In this document: piece after piece, positions 43,635 to 55,800 of the stretch
Layout of the letters: each line of letters opens with the position of its first letter
How positions within the stretch are numbered: position 1 is the stretch's first letter
Origin: Ananas comosus
Lineage: Eukaryota > Streptophyta > Magnoliopsida > Poales > Bromeliaceae
Assembly (NCBI RefSeq): GCF_001540865.1
Contig: NC_033625.1
Location: 13,624,494 to 13,688,493, forward strand
Direction: 5' to 3'
DNA length: 64,000 nt
Translations under genes and position numbers: made by a program
The notes under the pieces: generated by a model
Databases searched by the model: none
Told to the model about the DNA's origin: nothing
What the model saw: the letters and a program-made list of their open reading frames with translations, nothing else

Positions 43635-43950
43635 ATTTGGTTCGAGTATAAATAAGAACTAGCTATTACAGGGATAGGTACAAATATGGGAATAAGAAAA
43701 ATAGCGTTTGGATGAAAATTGGGTTATTTTCGGGGATAAGAAAAATAGTGTTTGAATAGATAATATGAAATAAGAAAAATATTAGATAGTTTTATATAGA
43801 AAATGGAGGTGTTGGTCGGAATAGTTATAACCGATTATTATAGGTAATCGAGAACTACTGTTCTCGAGTAAAAAATTAGCGTTTTGGTATAAAGGAGGGT
43901 ATAAGGGACTATCTCTATCTCTATCCCCCAACCAAACACTGCGGGATAGT
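43632..43950. repeat. Harbinger-like MITE remnant
   Basis: CCATTTGGTTCGAGTATAAA at the left and TCCCCCAACCAAACACTGC at the right. The interior resembles 32022-32417 (ATAAGAAAAATAGTGTTTG). Confidence 0.55.
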
Positions 43951-45098
43951 ATCTAATATACCTTCAGAAACTTCAAAAATATCTAAATATCCCTTGTTGA
44001 CTAAAATGTACTTATTAATTTTCAAAATCCTTTCAAATGTCCTTCAATACACATGGGTGTTTTGGTAATTTAAGAATAAATTTGAAAATTTTGAATAGTA
44101 GTTAGGAATAAATAAGCAAAAGTATTTTTCTTATTATAGCTTTCGAGGAATTTCTTTTTTTTTTCCGCCCACTGTATTAAAGAAAATGTCCAACCTCTTC
44201 TTGCCAAGGAATGGGACATGGTCATGTGGATAATGAGTAAAGAATACATGTTGGTGAATGATTTTTCTCCATGTAATGTAGCAACTGATCCATGATAACA
44301 TTTCTTAAGAAGAGTAGGACCAAGTTAATCAGTGTTAAAATAATCAAACTATGAATGAGTAAAACTTTGACAACTTCATATATAGCTTCAAAAACATTGT
44401 GCAAGCAATATGGGTTAATTAGCTGGCACACCTATATCCACATGAAATCCTCTTTATATCCTAAGACTAGGTTGTACCATTCCACTTTAATACCAATTTG
44501 TCTTGTTATTCTATCAATATTATTAGGGGTTTGCTTGATTAGAGTAACTATTTTCAACAAGATTGTTTAGAAAAGAATTGTTACGTGAAGTTTTTGGTAG
44601 CTTCTCGGTTGTTACGGATGCAAAAGTTTCAATGAACGAAAAGTATATTCTAATTAGTTTTACAATACGATAAAAAAAAAATTACACTTTTTAGATATTT
44701 GTACAGAAAATTCTGTAGTAATATGTATATAATTTTGTATAAGTCAAACGATCAATTTTTTTTCTTTAATCGCTAACAACTTTCTTGAACTTTAATTTAG
44801 AAAAATAATTCAAATCAAAGTAATGAACACTTGATTTGAATAAAGTTTGCAACCTAGCTTAGAAAAGTAACACTTAATCACAATGTACAATAATAACTTC
44901 TCATGTGCAACACTGATGAGAATGCAACCTAGTTAGCCTCAAATTAGTTTTTTTTATAAACTTAGATATACATAGGTCACACAAACCAAAGCATTGCACA
45001 CATCCCCAATTTAATCTTTTCCCCCAATTTCAATCACAACATTCTACTACCATTTTTTTTGTTTTTTTCTTTTGACATTCCACTATCATAACAATTAA
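43951..45098. other. Intergenic AT-rich DNA
   Basis: Short frames of about 70 codons at 44222 and 44355 overlap on opposite strands and match nothing I know. No gene called. Confidence 0.4.
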
Positions 45099-45312
45099 GG
45101 GTAAACTTCAAATTGCTATCCTATGATTTAGCTTATTTTTACTTTATCATCATGTAATTCAAAAGATTTCACTTTATATTATACATAAAATAGGATGGCA
45201 AAGTAGAAGATATTTAAAAACATTATAAGGTGTCAAAGTAAAACTTTTTTTAGCCACAGAATGGCGAAGTGAAAATGAGCTAAACCAGGCGGGGACAATT
45301 TGAAGTTTACCC
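45099..45312. repeat. Fold-back MITE, 214 bp
   Basis: GGGTAAACTTCAAATTG is mirrored by CAATTTGAAGTTTACCC, and arms continue (GCTATCCTATGATTTAGCT against AGCTAAACCAGG). It shares the TAAACTTCAAAT entry with family A. Confidence 0.85.
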
Positions 45313-46848
45313 ATGATCAAAATACTCTAATAAGGAGAAAAACTCTCTAGATGCATGCATGTAAGCTCTTTTGTAAGAGTTAGAAGGCCACTTATAATAG
45401 CTTACCAACCCCATTGAAGTCCCTTTCAATGAGATAAGACTTGATTGTCCTCTACCACTATGTTCCCTGCAATATTTGCTCCTCATCACCCTTGTAATTA
45501 GGGTTTTGTGGGACCATCTCATACAGCTGGGTCTTTAGCTGTATATGCACTTGGAATCAACTACACAGCAAAGCTTTGGTAGTGGTAGCTCATCCACCTA
45601 GCTTCTATGAATGGAAACATTAGGGAATCTTATGCCAAATTAACGTACTTATACATGATGTTAAAGGTATTCCTTTGTAGTTTTTGTATCAGCTCAATCT
45701 TTTTAGGTAAGATCGTATCAGATCCTGTTAAAGGTGTCTTGAAATTTGGCTATCGACTTTAATTTTAGACCCCCGATCTTCGTTGACAGTTTCGCAATGC
45801 ATGCGGCAGATTTTTTTTGAAAAAATAAATTGTGAAGCAAAAATAAATATCTATGGTGAGTAGCGAAGGGCTCGAATCTGACCCATTAAGAAGAATCCGT
45901 GAAGAAATTTTCTTCTCCTCTTTTGGCCTAAGCGCGATGAAGCGTACTGTAATCCTCTAAAAATTGTATTTTTTATTTTTTTTTTACATAGTGAAGTTCT
46001 CTTCTCCTTAATTTGCCCATAATTTTTTTCTGCAAAATATTTTTCATGCAAATTTGTGTACTCATTTTATTTTCTGTTTGTAGTTTGTCTATTTCACGTT
46101 CGTCATTTTTCATTTCTGTTTATGCGCTTGTCGCAACATGTCCAACATCAACTTCGGTCATCATGTACGGCTATTGGTATGATATTTACCACTTTCAGTC
46201 AAATTGCATATGTAACGATAAGATCCAGTTATTAGTTTTTACTACCAGAGATCGAGCTTAGTTATTAGATATCCACGCACAATCTCTTTACTAACAAATG
46301 AATTTGGGACTATTGGGACGTCACGTACACAATCTTTTTAATAACATTTGGGATTAATGGACCTTTCTAGGATAAATTACTTGGCCTATCTCCATCACCA
46401 TGAGGTTTCTTAACTGCATATATAAATAAAGGTAAAGTTCTTCCCCTTTCACAACTTGTTACTTGGACCACCATTGAGAGCTCAATTCATGTGAGTTCAA
46501 TCAAAAAGTTGCCTCATGAATAGTTAAGTATCCAATAATTGAGGGTGGCATTCTTGGCCCACTCCTGCACCAACAGAGACACCACATAATTGATTTTAAA
46601 ATTTGACAATTACCAAGCATGGACCAGGTAGGGTTCATGGTAAAAATGTTAAAAGTTAAAACCTCTTAGAATGCACAGCTTCTGAGGTACATTCTCAACT
46701 CCAAAAAGCAGCAACGCGTACATTTGATAAACAAAAGGTCTAGAGTTTTTGCTGCAATGGAAAACTAAAATGAGTTTTCTCGTATCAAAACTCGAAGTTT
46801 TGGGACAGAAAAAGGTTAAAACTACCCAGCATGAAAGTTAAAAACTCT
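45313..46848. other. Intergenic DNA
   Basis: GGGACTATTGGGACGTCACG at about 46307 is a stub of a TRIM LTR. Frames of up to about 80 codons have no recognisable domains. Confidence 0.4.
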
Positions 46849-47728
46849 TAGGGGCCATTTGATTGGATGTAATTTTTTTTTTTTTTTTTGAGAGATAAGT
46901 AGCACGTTACCCGCTTCGTTTATTTCATTTAGAAATAAATTTAGCTGAAAATATGAATCAACTAGGATTCGAACTTGGGTCTCAAGTACCAACCATCAAA
47001 CCCTTTGCCACTTGCTCTAAGGACGGTCAGTTGAAAGTACATGCATTTTCGCAATGCATTTGATTGGATGTAATTACAAAAACAGTATAGTTGAAAGTAC
47101 ATGCAGTTGTAAATACTGCAGTCAAAATTATATCTAGTCTGTTTGATTTTATACAATTGCAACTGCTGCAGTTATATTTCTTTTGTTTGGTAATCTGCAG
47201 TTAAGATTTGTATTTGTAAATTCTGTCAATTTTTAGATAGAAAGGTGAGATTATCTATTCTGAGCATAACATAATTATATTTTAATTATTAATTAAGACT
47301 TTTATATTTATATATAATTTATATATTATAAAATTATGTATAAATTTAATAAATTTTAAATATGAATATATTATAAATTTGGTCAAAATAAAAATTAAGA
47401 TATTATTAAACTAGCATACTGAAAAATAAGAAGCGTAGAAAAAAAAAATTATTGACCCTAACACATATTACTAAATCCTATCAGATTTCATGAATATGTA
47501 TTTTTGGAAAAAATAAAATAAAAAAAAGTGTTTGAAGAAAAAAATCACACTTTGTTTATTTTTTTTAATGGGTGAACCGACTCCGGCTCAACTGCTGCAG
47601 TTGGTCCTTCTCGTGCAGATACAACTGTAGTAGTTGGGTCTAACTATACCAAACCAAACAAAAAATTAATAGATGCATGCATTTTCAAGTACAATGCAGT
47701 TGGAAATACATGCAACCAAACACCCCTT
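46849..47728. repeat. hAT-like MITE, family D, interrupted by a SINE
   Basis: TTAGGGGCCATTTGATTGG at the left is matched by TGCAACCAAACACCCCTTA at the right, with repeated GTACATGCA/TGCAGTTG text. The SINE at 46873 is nested near the left end. Confidence 0.6.
46873..47030 (-). mobile_element. SINE family S, minus orientation, nested in a MITE
   Basis: Poly(T), GAGAGATAAGTAGCACGTTAC, reversed B-box AGGATTCGAACTTGG, then CTTTGCCACTTGCTCTAAGG. CATTTGATTGGATGTAATT occurs on both sides (about 46856 and 47057), but the right copy is 26 bases beyond the SINE edge. Confidence 0.8.
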
Positions 47729-48226
47729 AAAACGCTTGCTAGGTACGTCTCGAATTCTAAAACCGCAAAATTTTCTAATCTTATTCTGTTTTGATTATCC
47801 TATTAAGTTAAGTTTAAATTATTCCTAATGTAATTTAAATATTTATAATCCTAGTGAATTTGTATTTCTAATCATATTAGAATTTAGCTACTACTATAAA
47901 TATATCATTTATTCCGTTGATTTGGTGTGGCAGATGAGAAGGAGTATGGGTGTATTTTTGGGATTAGAATTTTGCGAGAGAGACATATATTGTACAACAT
48001 TTTGATTATAATGGAAGTCTCGGCTCCGTCTTCGCCCGTAGATATAGACCAGTAGCCGAACCACGTAATATTGTGTGTGTGTTTTTTTTTTTTTCTTTCT
48101 CGAATCTTTTTTGATATTTTTGCACCCAATGAACTAAATCTTTTCCGCCTTTGTTCTAAGGGCACTCAACTTCTAAAGTAAGTTCTCAACTCCAAAAAGC
48201 AGCAGCATATTAATTAAACAAATTGA
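47729..48226. other. Intergenic DNA
   Basis: No gene recognised. Confidence 0.35.
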
Positions 48227-48237
48227 GAAATTCTGTA

Positions 48238-48391
48238 TTTTTTTGTTTTGAGAGATAGGTAGCACGCTACCTGCTTCGTTTATTTCATTTAAAAATAAAC
48301 TTAGCTGGAAATGTAAATCAACTAGGATTCGACCTTGGGTCTCGGATACCAACCACCAAATTTTTTGCCACTTGCTTTAGAAACGGTCAGT
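48238..48391 (-). mobile_element. SINE family S, minus orientation, TSD with one mismatch
   Basis: GAGAGATAGGTAGCACGCTAC, TTATTTCATTTAAAAATAAA and the reversed B-box AGGATTCGACCTTGG. It is flanked by GAAATTCTGTA (48227-48237) and GAAATTTTGTA (48392-48402). Confidence 0.88.
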
Positions 48392-48402
48392 GAAATTTTG
48401 TA

Positions 48403-48461
48403 AGTTTTACTATAGCCAAAAACTAAAATGACTTTGCTTGTCGGAAACAAAGATTGGGACC

Positions 48462-48492
<31 letters not shown>

Positions 48493-49809
48493 ACTATTAC
48501 GGAAACAAGTATGTGTTTTTTCAAACAGCTGTGTTGTATGATTCCAGTGGGACATTTGAAAACTAATTTTTTTTATTCTTTTCTGTGGTTGTAAAATGAG
48601 TCTTCTGAATCTAAAAGTTCAACAAATTACTGTTTTTTGAAATCAAATACCAACTAGGTACAGTGTTCTAAGATCAGTGATCTACTTCAATTTAATTACA
48701 TTATTACTTATTCTGTGAAAAATGTACTACAATGCTGTAATGTATTTTGCGAAAATTGCGCTCAAGAGTCTCGTAGACAAAGATGTACAAAATTGCTGGA
48801 ACAATAATTTAAAGTCACATAATCACTATTCAACTATCCTCTTAATTAAATACTAATAAAGAGGAATTTAATGTAGGTATCTTTAATAACCTGTTAGCAT
48901 GTCTTGTCCTTGCGTGTAACAAGGACAAAAATTTTGAATGGAGATGCAGTGAAAGAAAGTGGTCATAAATATTAAATACATTTTTGAGTCAGGTCGCGTT
49001 ACACGCGTGGCATGAGAGTCAGTTCTAAATTATTTATTTTATTTTTTTTATATAAAAATATACAGAATTTATCTAAATTATAAATTATTTTGAATCAGCT
49101 ATTTAATCTTTCAAAATTTTAAATTTTACTATATACCCTATCTTTCAATTTGCTTGATTTGAATCAGTCTACGGCATTTTCATTTCAAAATTTAAGTATA
49201 TCATTCTCTTTGCATATTTAATTTATATATACTTTGTATAATTTTCATAACTATGAATTTATTGAAGTAAGAAAATTAGCTTAAATTTTGAAGTTAAAAT
49301 GTGCGTCGTCGTCGACCGACTCAAATCGAATAAATTAAAAAACTGAGTAGCAAAATTAATTTTTTGAAAAAAATTAGATAGTAGATCAAAATGATTCATT
49401 GTTCAGCTAAGCTGTATACGTTTTTGCCTTTTTAGGAATCGTAAATTCAAATTCTCATCATGCAACTGGATTAGTTAAATTCCTGCATTAAAATTTAATA
49501 AATCAAATATCAATATTTTATCTCATTTATCAATTTTATAGAGGTGTTTTTTAAAAACAGAGATCAAGTAGCATATATATTAGTAACTTATATAAGTTTT
49601 ACACAAACATGAAGTCCAATTTTATTCCGCTACTATTGGATGAATCTTAATTTAGACGTAAAAATATTAAAAAAAATTCTCAAATTTTTATATTTACAAA
49701 TTTTACGCAACGGCTTAAATCTTCATTTTGAAACCTTTATAATTAAGTTTTAACTTATGTTAAAAGATATATAACTTAATAACATATAAATTAAGTTTTA
49801 TTTTAATGA
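48403..49809. other. Intergenic DNA with a family F MITE (about 49050-49430)
   Basis: Poly(A) at 48461-48490. The family F copy has ATACAGAATTTATCTAAATT and GATCAAAATGATTCATTG with paired arms. No gene. Confidence 0.45.
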
Positions 49810-50330
49810 ATGAGGCTACTGTACTATCTATCGGAGCTCCGGTATTATAGTCTCGTTTTCGATCTTAAGGTATTTGAATCAACAATCAACACTATTAAAC
49901 ATAATCTAGGGTATATATGTAATGTAGTTTTTAGAAAATAAAATTTTAATTTTTTTCGACATCGTTTACTTAGTAAATAAATCATACTAAATTAAACGGT
50001 AAAAATTGAAAAATCTTTAAAATTTGATGATAAAATTTTCGAATTTAAGATCAAAGATACTGACATTGATCTAGATATTTTAAAATATTTTCTGTCAAAA
50101 TTTGAATAAATTTAGATTCTTCTACATTGTTAAACTATAAACTGGCCATAATAGTCGCTAAAAATTGACAATTTTAAAATAGTTTAATCATAAAATAAAT
50201 AATGTCGAAAAAAATATAAAAATTTATTTTCAAGAACTTTAAATATTCTATATCAGTTTTAATCAAATTGACCAACCTAAAATAAAAAAAAGGAGACTAT
50301 AGCACCAAAATGTCGGTACTATAAAATGTT
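49810..50330. repeat. Family B-like fold-back MITE, old copy
   Basis: GAGGCTACTGTACTATC at the left, GTTTTCGATCTTAAG with ATCAACAATCAACACTATT, and a decayed right arm near 50220-50330. Strongly diverged. Confidence 0.5.
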
Positions 50331-50580
50331 TGAAGTGCCTTACATTTATTTTAATATAGTTTTTGAAAAAAAAGAAAAATAAAAGGACATGAAGGAGCGC
50401 TCCACACGCCATTTGAGTTAGGTGGTACGTTAAATCTCCACAATTTGGAAAAGTGATTTCGTTTTATGTAGATTTTTTTTTTTTTTTTTTTTTTTTTTTG
50501 TTATGTATCTATCTCTTTCAAACTGCTCCAAATCCACTACCAAAGTTACATGCATTACACCAACTTTATAGATATATTTA

Positions 50581-50866
50581 GAACTATCATAGAAAATCCG
50601 TCTCTTTTTTGGTTCTCTTGTTGCAAAGTCAATGAGAAGATATTTAATATTAGTGCAATAGAGACATGAAGAGAAAAGATAAGAAAGTGCTTTTTCCTGC
50701 AGCTCCTCAAAATGCCAACACTGCAAAGCAAAACGACTTTTCACCAACTAGGTGTAGGCATCAATAATTATTTTTGTTTATACACAAATTGTAAATAAAC
50801 TTTTGGTAAATAGAAAAGTTTAGCGCTTCTGGAACGCGGAAAAGATAAGAGGAACTTTAAGAGACA
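50581..50866. repeat. Duplicated module of unknown origin, copy 1
   Basis: Aligns with 51318-51580 through CACTATCATAGAA-type, AGTCAATGAGAAGAT, AGTGCAATAGAGA, AAAATGCCAACACT and TTCACCAACTAG phrases. The minus-strand frame includes KALSYLFSSCLYCTNIKYLL. No known domain. Confidence 0.7.
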
Positions 50867-50994
50867 AAAGCTTTATGAGAATTATTATATTCACGATAAG
50901 ATCATCGTATTCGCTGTTCATCACGCGCCTCATAGTTTGAGGACCAAAAGTGTAATTTATTTCTTTTTTTTAATTCTGTCCAAACAAACAAAAA

Positions 50995-51280
50995 ATAATT
51001 ATGAGTATCATCCTACAGTGACATCGCCAAAACTTATTCTTCGTCACATTCAGCACATGAATCCTAAAATAGTAATAAACAGTGAATTTGACAATCTTGT
51101 CGTGTGGATGGTAGGCATAAATTTTTTCCTTCCTTTCAAATGAACCAAGAAAGATTATAAGAATCATCTCCACGATGAGATCGTCAAATCTATCATTCAT
51201 CATATTCAATACTCGAATCTTAAAATAGTGATAAACGATAAATTTGACAATCTAGCTCACGGTATGAATAATCCCTATAA
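50995..51280. repeat. Two adjacent small palindromic MITEs (GAATCATC family)
   Basis: 50998-51122 and 51157-51277 each carry a GAGATCGTCAAATCTATC-type left arm and an AATTTGACAATCT right arm around AAAATAGTGATAAACG. Further copies lie at about 50876 (partial) and 51644-51762. Confidence 0.6.
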
Positions 51281-51317
51281 ATTTCTAATTACTTTTAAGA
51301 CTAGCAAAAATTTTGCA

Positions 51318-51580
51318 AACACTATCATAGAATTTCTGTTGTTTAAAAGTCAATAAGAAGATTTGAAATATCAGTGCAATTGAGATATGAAGAAAAAAGG
51401 TGGGAAAGCGCTTTTCCTCGCAAGCTCCTAAAAATGCCAACACTAACAAAGTGAAAATGACTTTCCACCAACTAGTATTCCACCTGAGTAACTTTTCTGC
51501 TGTAACAAATTGTAAGCAAACATGTGGTAAATAAAAAGTTTGGAGCTTCTCCAGAAAACGATTGGAAGCGTTGAGAGAAC
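51318..51580. repeat. Duplicated module of unknown origin, copy 2
   Basis: Direct repeat of 50581-50866 about 730 bases away, diverged by substitutions and small indels. The corresponding minus frame reads KALSHLFSSYLNCTDISNLL, so this peptide is kept in both. Confidence 0.7.
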
Positions 51581-51762
51581 AAATGGGGTTGTCAAATTTA
51601 TTGTTTATCATCATCATCATCATCATATTCAGTAGTCAAATTTTATGAGAATCATCTCCACATCATAAAATCTATCGTTCATCACGTTCAGCGCTCAGAT
51701 GTTAAAATAGTGATGAAAGATTAGTTTGACAATTCCACCGCTTGAATGATTCCCACAAAAGT

Positions 51763-52806
51763 TACCATCTATCACTGTCCCATGAGGACCCTACTAAAAC
51801 TAAGGAACCAACCCATTAAAACTAAGGAAGAGTTAAACCCAACCCTAACTAAATAGCTTTCCGCACAGAAGCTCAAATTAGCGTGATCTTTAAGATAATC
51901 GCGCTGTAATGAAGACCCAAACACTTGGTTGTACAATTCTGGCTGCTATTTGTCAAAATAGAGAAGTCATTCTAGAAGCTACTCAGATTGACAACACGGC
52001 ACGCTATTCTGCTGATGTAGCAAACTGCATGCACTCAAAAAAACAAGATTGCACATCATTATGATCAAGCTTGTACATCAATTTGTGGCAGGTTTGAGTA
52101 TCTGTAGCTTCTACACAAGTGTTATTCCAGTACAACTTGTGGCTACTCTCGGAACAAAAGAAAATCGCACTTCCGTTCTCATTCAAAAGCGGAATCGGAC
52201 TCGTCAGATCTCCTGATTCATCAGTCATTCCATTTACTGCACTCGTAAACGAAACAAACAGAAGCGGTCGTTCCCATTACGATACCGACCTCTTCAGAAT
52301 CAGCCTCAGATTCTGGTTCCAATTACGAACCAAACACAGCCAGTTGAAAAGAAAACACAAAAGCCGAGAACGGACCGGAAAAATAAGGAAAGAAACAACA
52401 TCAAGAGAGGTGTACGATACTAGTGGTAAACTTGTTGGTAAAAGGTATGGACAGTATAAAAATAGGATGCTCCCCCATGAGCAAAATAAGCACATGAAGA
52501 GGAGAGGTCGCGTATGATACAAAGGGCCTCCGTCGCCTTTCCGACTACAAACATACATGGTACGCTCTTTCGCAATAGTACCGATTCTTAGGAGTACAAC
52601 ACAAACAAGTATTTCCCCAACCGCACCTTTCTTTTACTATCTTTGGTGTCCCCAACCAATACAACAACCACATTTCCTCACCCCGTAAAATTATCAGGCG
52701 CGACCAAAAAATGCTTATCTACGGAGCTGCTTCATGTAGTTTGTTTCCTATCTATTGTCAATCTATGCATTTAAATCAAATGGTCTTCCATTTTTTTTTC
52801 CGTTTA
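51763..52806. other. 3' flank of the helicase gene with a MITE-like segment
   Basis: The part next to 52806 is probably the helicase 3' untranslated region. 52230-52345 ends with GAACCAAACACAGCC and contains TCAGAATCAGCCTCAGATTC, typical of a Tourist-like MITE edge. The 132-codon plus-strand frame at 52119 overlaps this and has no domain I recognise. Confidence 0.4.
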
Positions 52807-55800
52807 TCAAGTCCTCCGGTGATGCCTCTTCTTGCGAGATTTGAGCAGCACGGACATGTGATCGACATCTCGCGAGCCGGATGAAGCGCCGCCCATGAGC
52901 CACTCAAGAGCCTCGGAAGCCGCCTCCTTCTCCGCGAGCTTCTTGTTGCCGCAGGGCTGCCCGACAAACTGCATCCCATTGAACTCAACGGTGGCTCGGA
53001 ACAGGCTGTTCTTGAGCTGTTTGGTTTTGTAGGCCGGGTTGTCGTGCCCGGCCCGGGTTAGCAGGGTCTGAAGCTGGCTTTTAGGATTATCACCACCACC
53101 ACCACTACCACTACCAGATTTTACCGAGAGAAGTGTTTTTGCTTTCTCGGGTTTAAGTTCCTGGCGACCGAAGATGAACCGACCGCTGCATGGGTCCTCA
53201 GTGACCAGCAAACGGATGGCCGAAAGGAGCTCCTCGCTGGTTTGGATGTCCATTCTAGGGTTTAGCAGCTGTTGACAAGGAAAAGAAAAATAATTCAGGA
53301 ATACTTTATCTTAATTGGGGGCAAAATTTGCCCTAATTGATAAAAAATCAACAAGCCAACGGCAAGAATAGTGGAATGTCCTTTAGTCTGCTAGTTTGGC
53401 AAGTTGGAACTTCTGCAAAAGTGTTATTTATAATAGAACTATTTGAAGAAGCATTAACACTTTTTTTGATAAAAAATATCATGAAAGATCTCTTCCTAAA
53501 TAAGAAGCATTGAAATTGAAAGCCATTTCAGCTTCCTGCTGCAGCAAAAACACCAGACTTTTGTATTTTGACTCCAGTTTTTGAAAGTATATGCTTTCTG
53601 AAGTAGAGGTAATTCCAGAAGCCAGGTCTAATAGGCACTTACAATTTAATGATTTATTTTAATAAAAAATGCATTCACTGGAAATAAGCAGTGATGTCAC
53701 AAACTTAGTGGCGTACTTACTTTGCTCTGGATTAATTCGTTGAGTTCGCTCTTGAGGTTCAGATAAGTTGAGGCTAGGTCAGGTTTCATGAAGAATTCCA
53801 AGTAACCACCCAACATTTTCAGATGCCCATCCTGTAAAGAAAAAAAAAATATTATGAAACCAAATAAAACAGTCAAAAATAGGTTTTTCTTTAAAAAAAA
53901 AAAATCTACATTCGTAGCAATTGATATTCATTAATATTAGTTCAAGAAAAACTTACTAGTCCCCCTCGTGAAATATTCCCTCCAAAGAGCAGCAGCACAG
54001 AATCAGATATTGCTGTTGAGTCCCGAAGAAATACTGAATTTACTTTCACCTTCTCATTGAACACTAACCATGGGTACGGAATCCTAGCTTCCCTACCATT
54101 GACAGAATTCTGATACAAAGAGAAGAGAAGACACAAGATAATTATTAACTAATTACAATAAAATGTTAAGTAGAAATTTAGAAGGCAAAATGCTCCTTGA
54201 CCCACTTTAACTTCAGCACAATTTGAGATCATCTGTCAAACGATGAAAATGACATAAAACCCCCTAAACAATCTGATTCGTAGAACATAGCCACGTCTAG
54301 AAGTGGGCTTTCTTTTTCTTTTTTTTTTTGGCGACACAATCATTTTGCTCAGGTAGTTTTATGCAAGGTTTTAAGTTCCAATTGGCATGGACCGTGCCCA
54401 ATGTGCCCGTATCGTGCCACCAAAATATCGGCACAATACGACCTCCGTGTCAATGGCACGACTCAACATCATCTTTTCTTTGAAATTAGCTAGTAGCTAT
54501 CTTGCTAAAGTGCAAAAAATTTAATATATATATATATATATATATATATTGGTACCAAAAAATATATATATAGGCAATTAGAATATATAGTGTGTCCACA
54601 CACAGGTAATTTGTGACATATTCCACCATGTTCTCGGCATGATCCCGTACCACAATACCTAAATCCTTGGTTTATGTCATGTTAAATGTTTGGGCGGCAT
54701 CTCAAAATGCACTAAAGTTCAAGTGGAAGACACCACTGCTGCAGTTAACAGAGGATTAAGATGATCTCAGAAATAGGAAGTTGACTTACCGAGTAAAGCA
54801 TAACTTGCCCATCCTCCATTGTTTTCAAAGATATCGACTTCTCTTTATTCTGCAAAGTTCCAATTCAGCAAATATGAGTGTTTCTAGTATACAAGAAAGT
54901 TCAATGCAGGCATTCTAGTATCACTTTGCCAAAAGCATCAAAGCAGCAATACCAGCGGAACAATTACTGACAATTTTGCCATATGCTACATAGGAAATGG
55001 CATTTGACTGAATAGTTAATAAAGAATTAAAAGCAGAGATCAGAAAAGGTCTCCAGACTGAAGATTTAAACTGATTTAATGTGTTTGAGCCTACAAAACT
55101 CCATTTCTCACATTTGCCTTCCAAAATTACAAAACTGCCACTCTTCAAAAAGCTTTTTAGGTACAAAACCAAGCTCCTCACAAATTGAGGTAAGTATGTA
55201 AATAAAACATTTTGCAGGGTACATAAGAGGATAAATGACTTTGCAGGCATGTGCTTACGGGAAAACTCTATTATTTTTCTACAACTGTGAAAACGGTGGG
55301 TAAAATTCACACAAATGTTAGAGAGAGAACTCACCATAACTGAGCAAACACCAGGATACAAGCCCGTGCAAATTACTGCACGGATGAGATTCTCATCATT
55401 ACTCCACTTATTGCTCGCACTAAAACCTTCATCAACCAAACCAGTATCCTTAAGCAGAAAGTGAAACTGCTTTCTAAGTGAATCGATGGCTTTCATCGTT
55501 TGAGCAGAGAGGAAATTCTTCCAGCAGTACTCATATCCAGAATGATCTCTTTCAGCGTCTTTCCAACCATCGAATGCTCGAATCAAAGCGAGATGGTCGC
55601 TGTAGTCTCTGCAAGAGAACTGGGCTTTCGCAGAATCTGCAAGCTGCATGGAGCAGGAAGACTAAGATTATATAGTTTAAATAAAGGTATTCTCAACATA
55701 AAAGAGAATCAAAACCAAGTAAGAAGAACAGGTAAAGAAGCAAATTTGTTGAAATTGAAATTACATACTAAACATCATGTAGCCTCTACCTTGAACTTCT

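Noticed and set aside
52004..52228. 74-codon minus-strand frame (LYWNNTCVEATDTQTCHKLM)
   Set aside because: Ordinary residue mix but no known family, no support for a start, and it overlaps the same repeat-like segment.
52119..52517. 132-codon plus-strand frame downstream of the helicase
   Set aside because: Overlaps a MITE-like edge (GAACCAAACACAGCC) and the probable helicase 3' region; no domain recognised and no splice context. Could be revisited with transcripts.
54921..55649. 242-codon helicase frame taken as one exon
   Set aside because: The helicase-like part stops at a good donor (ATG followed by GTGAGT at 55335); the rest is intronic and the next conserved exon is at 54849.
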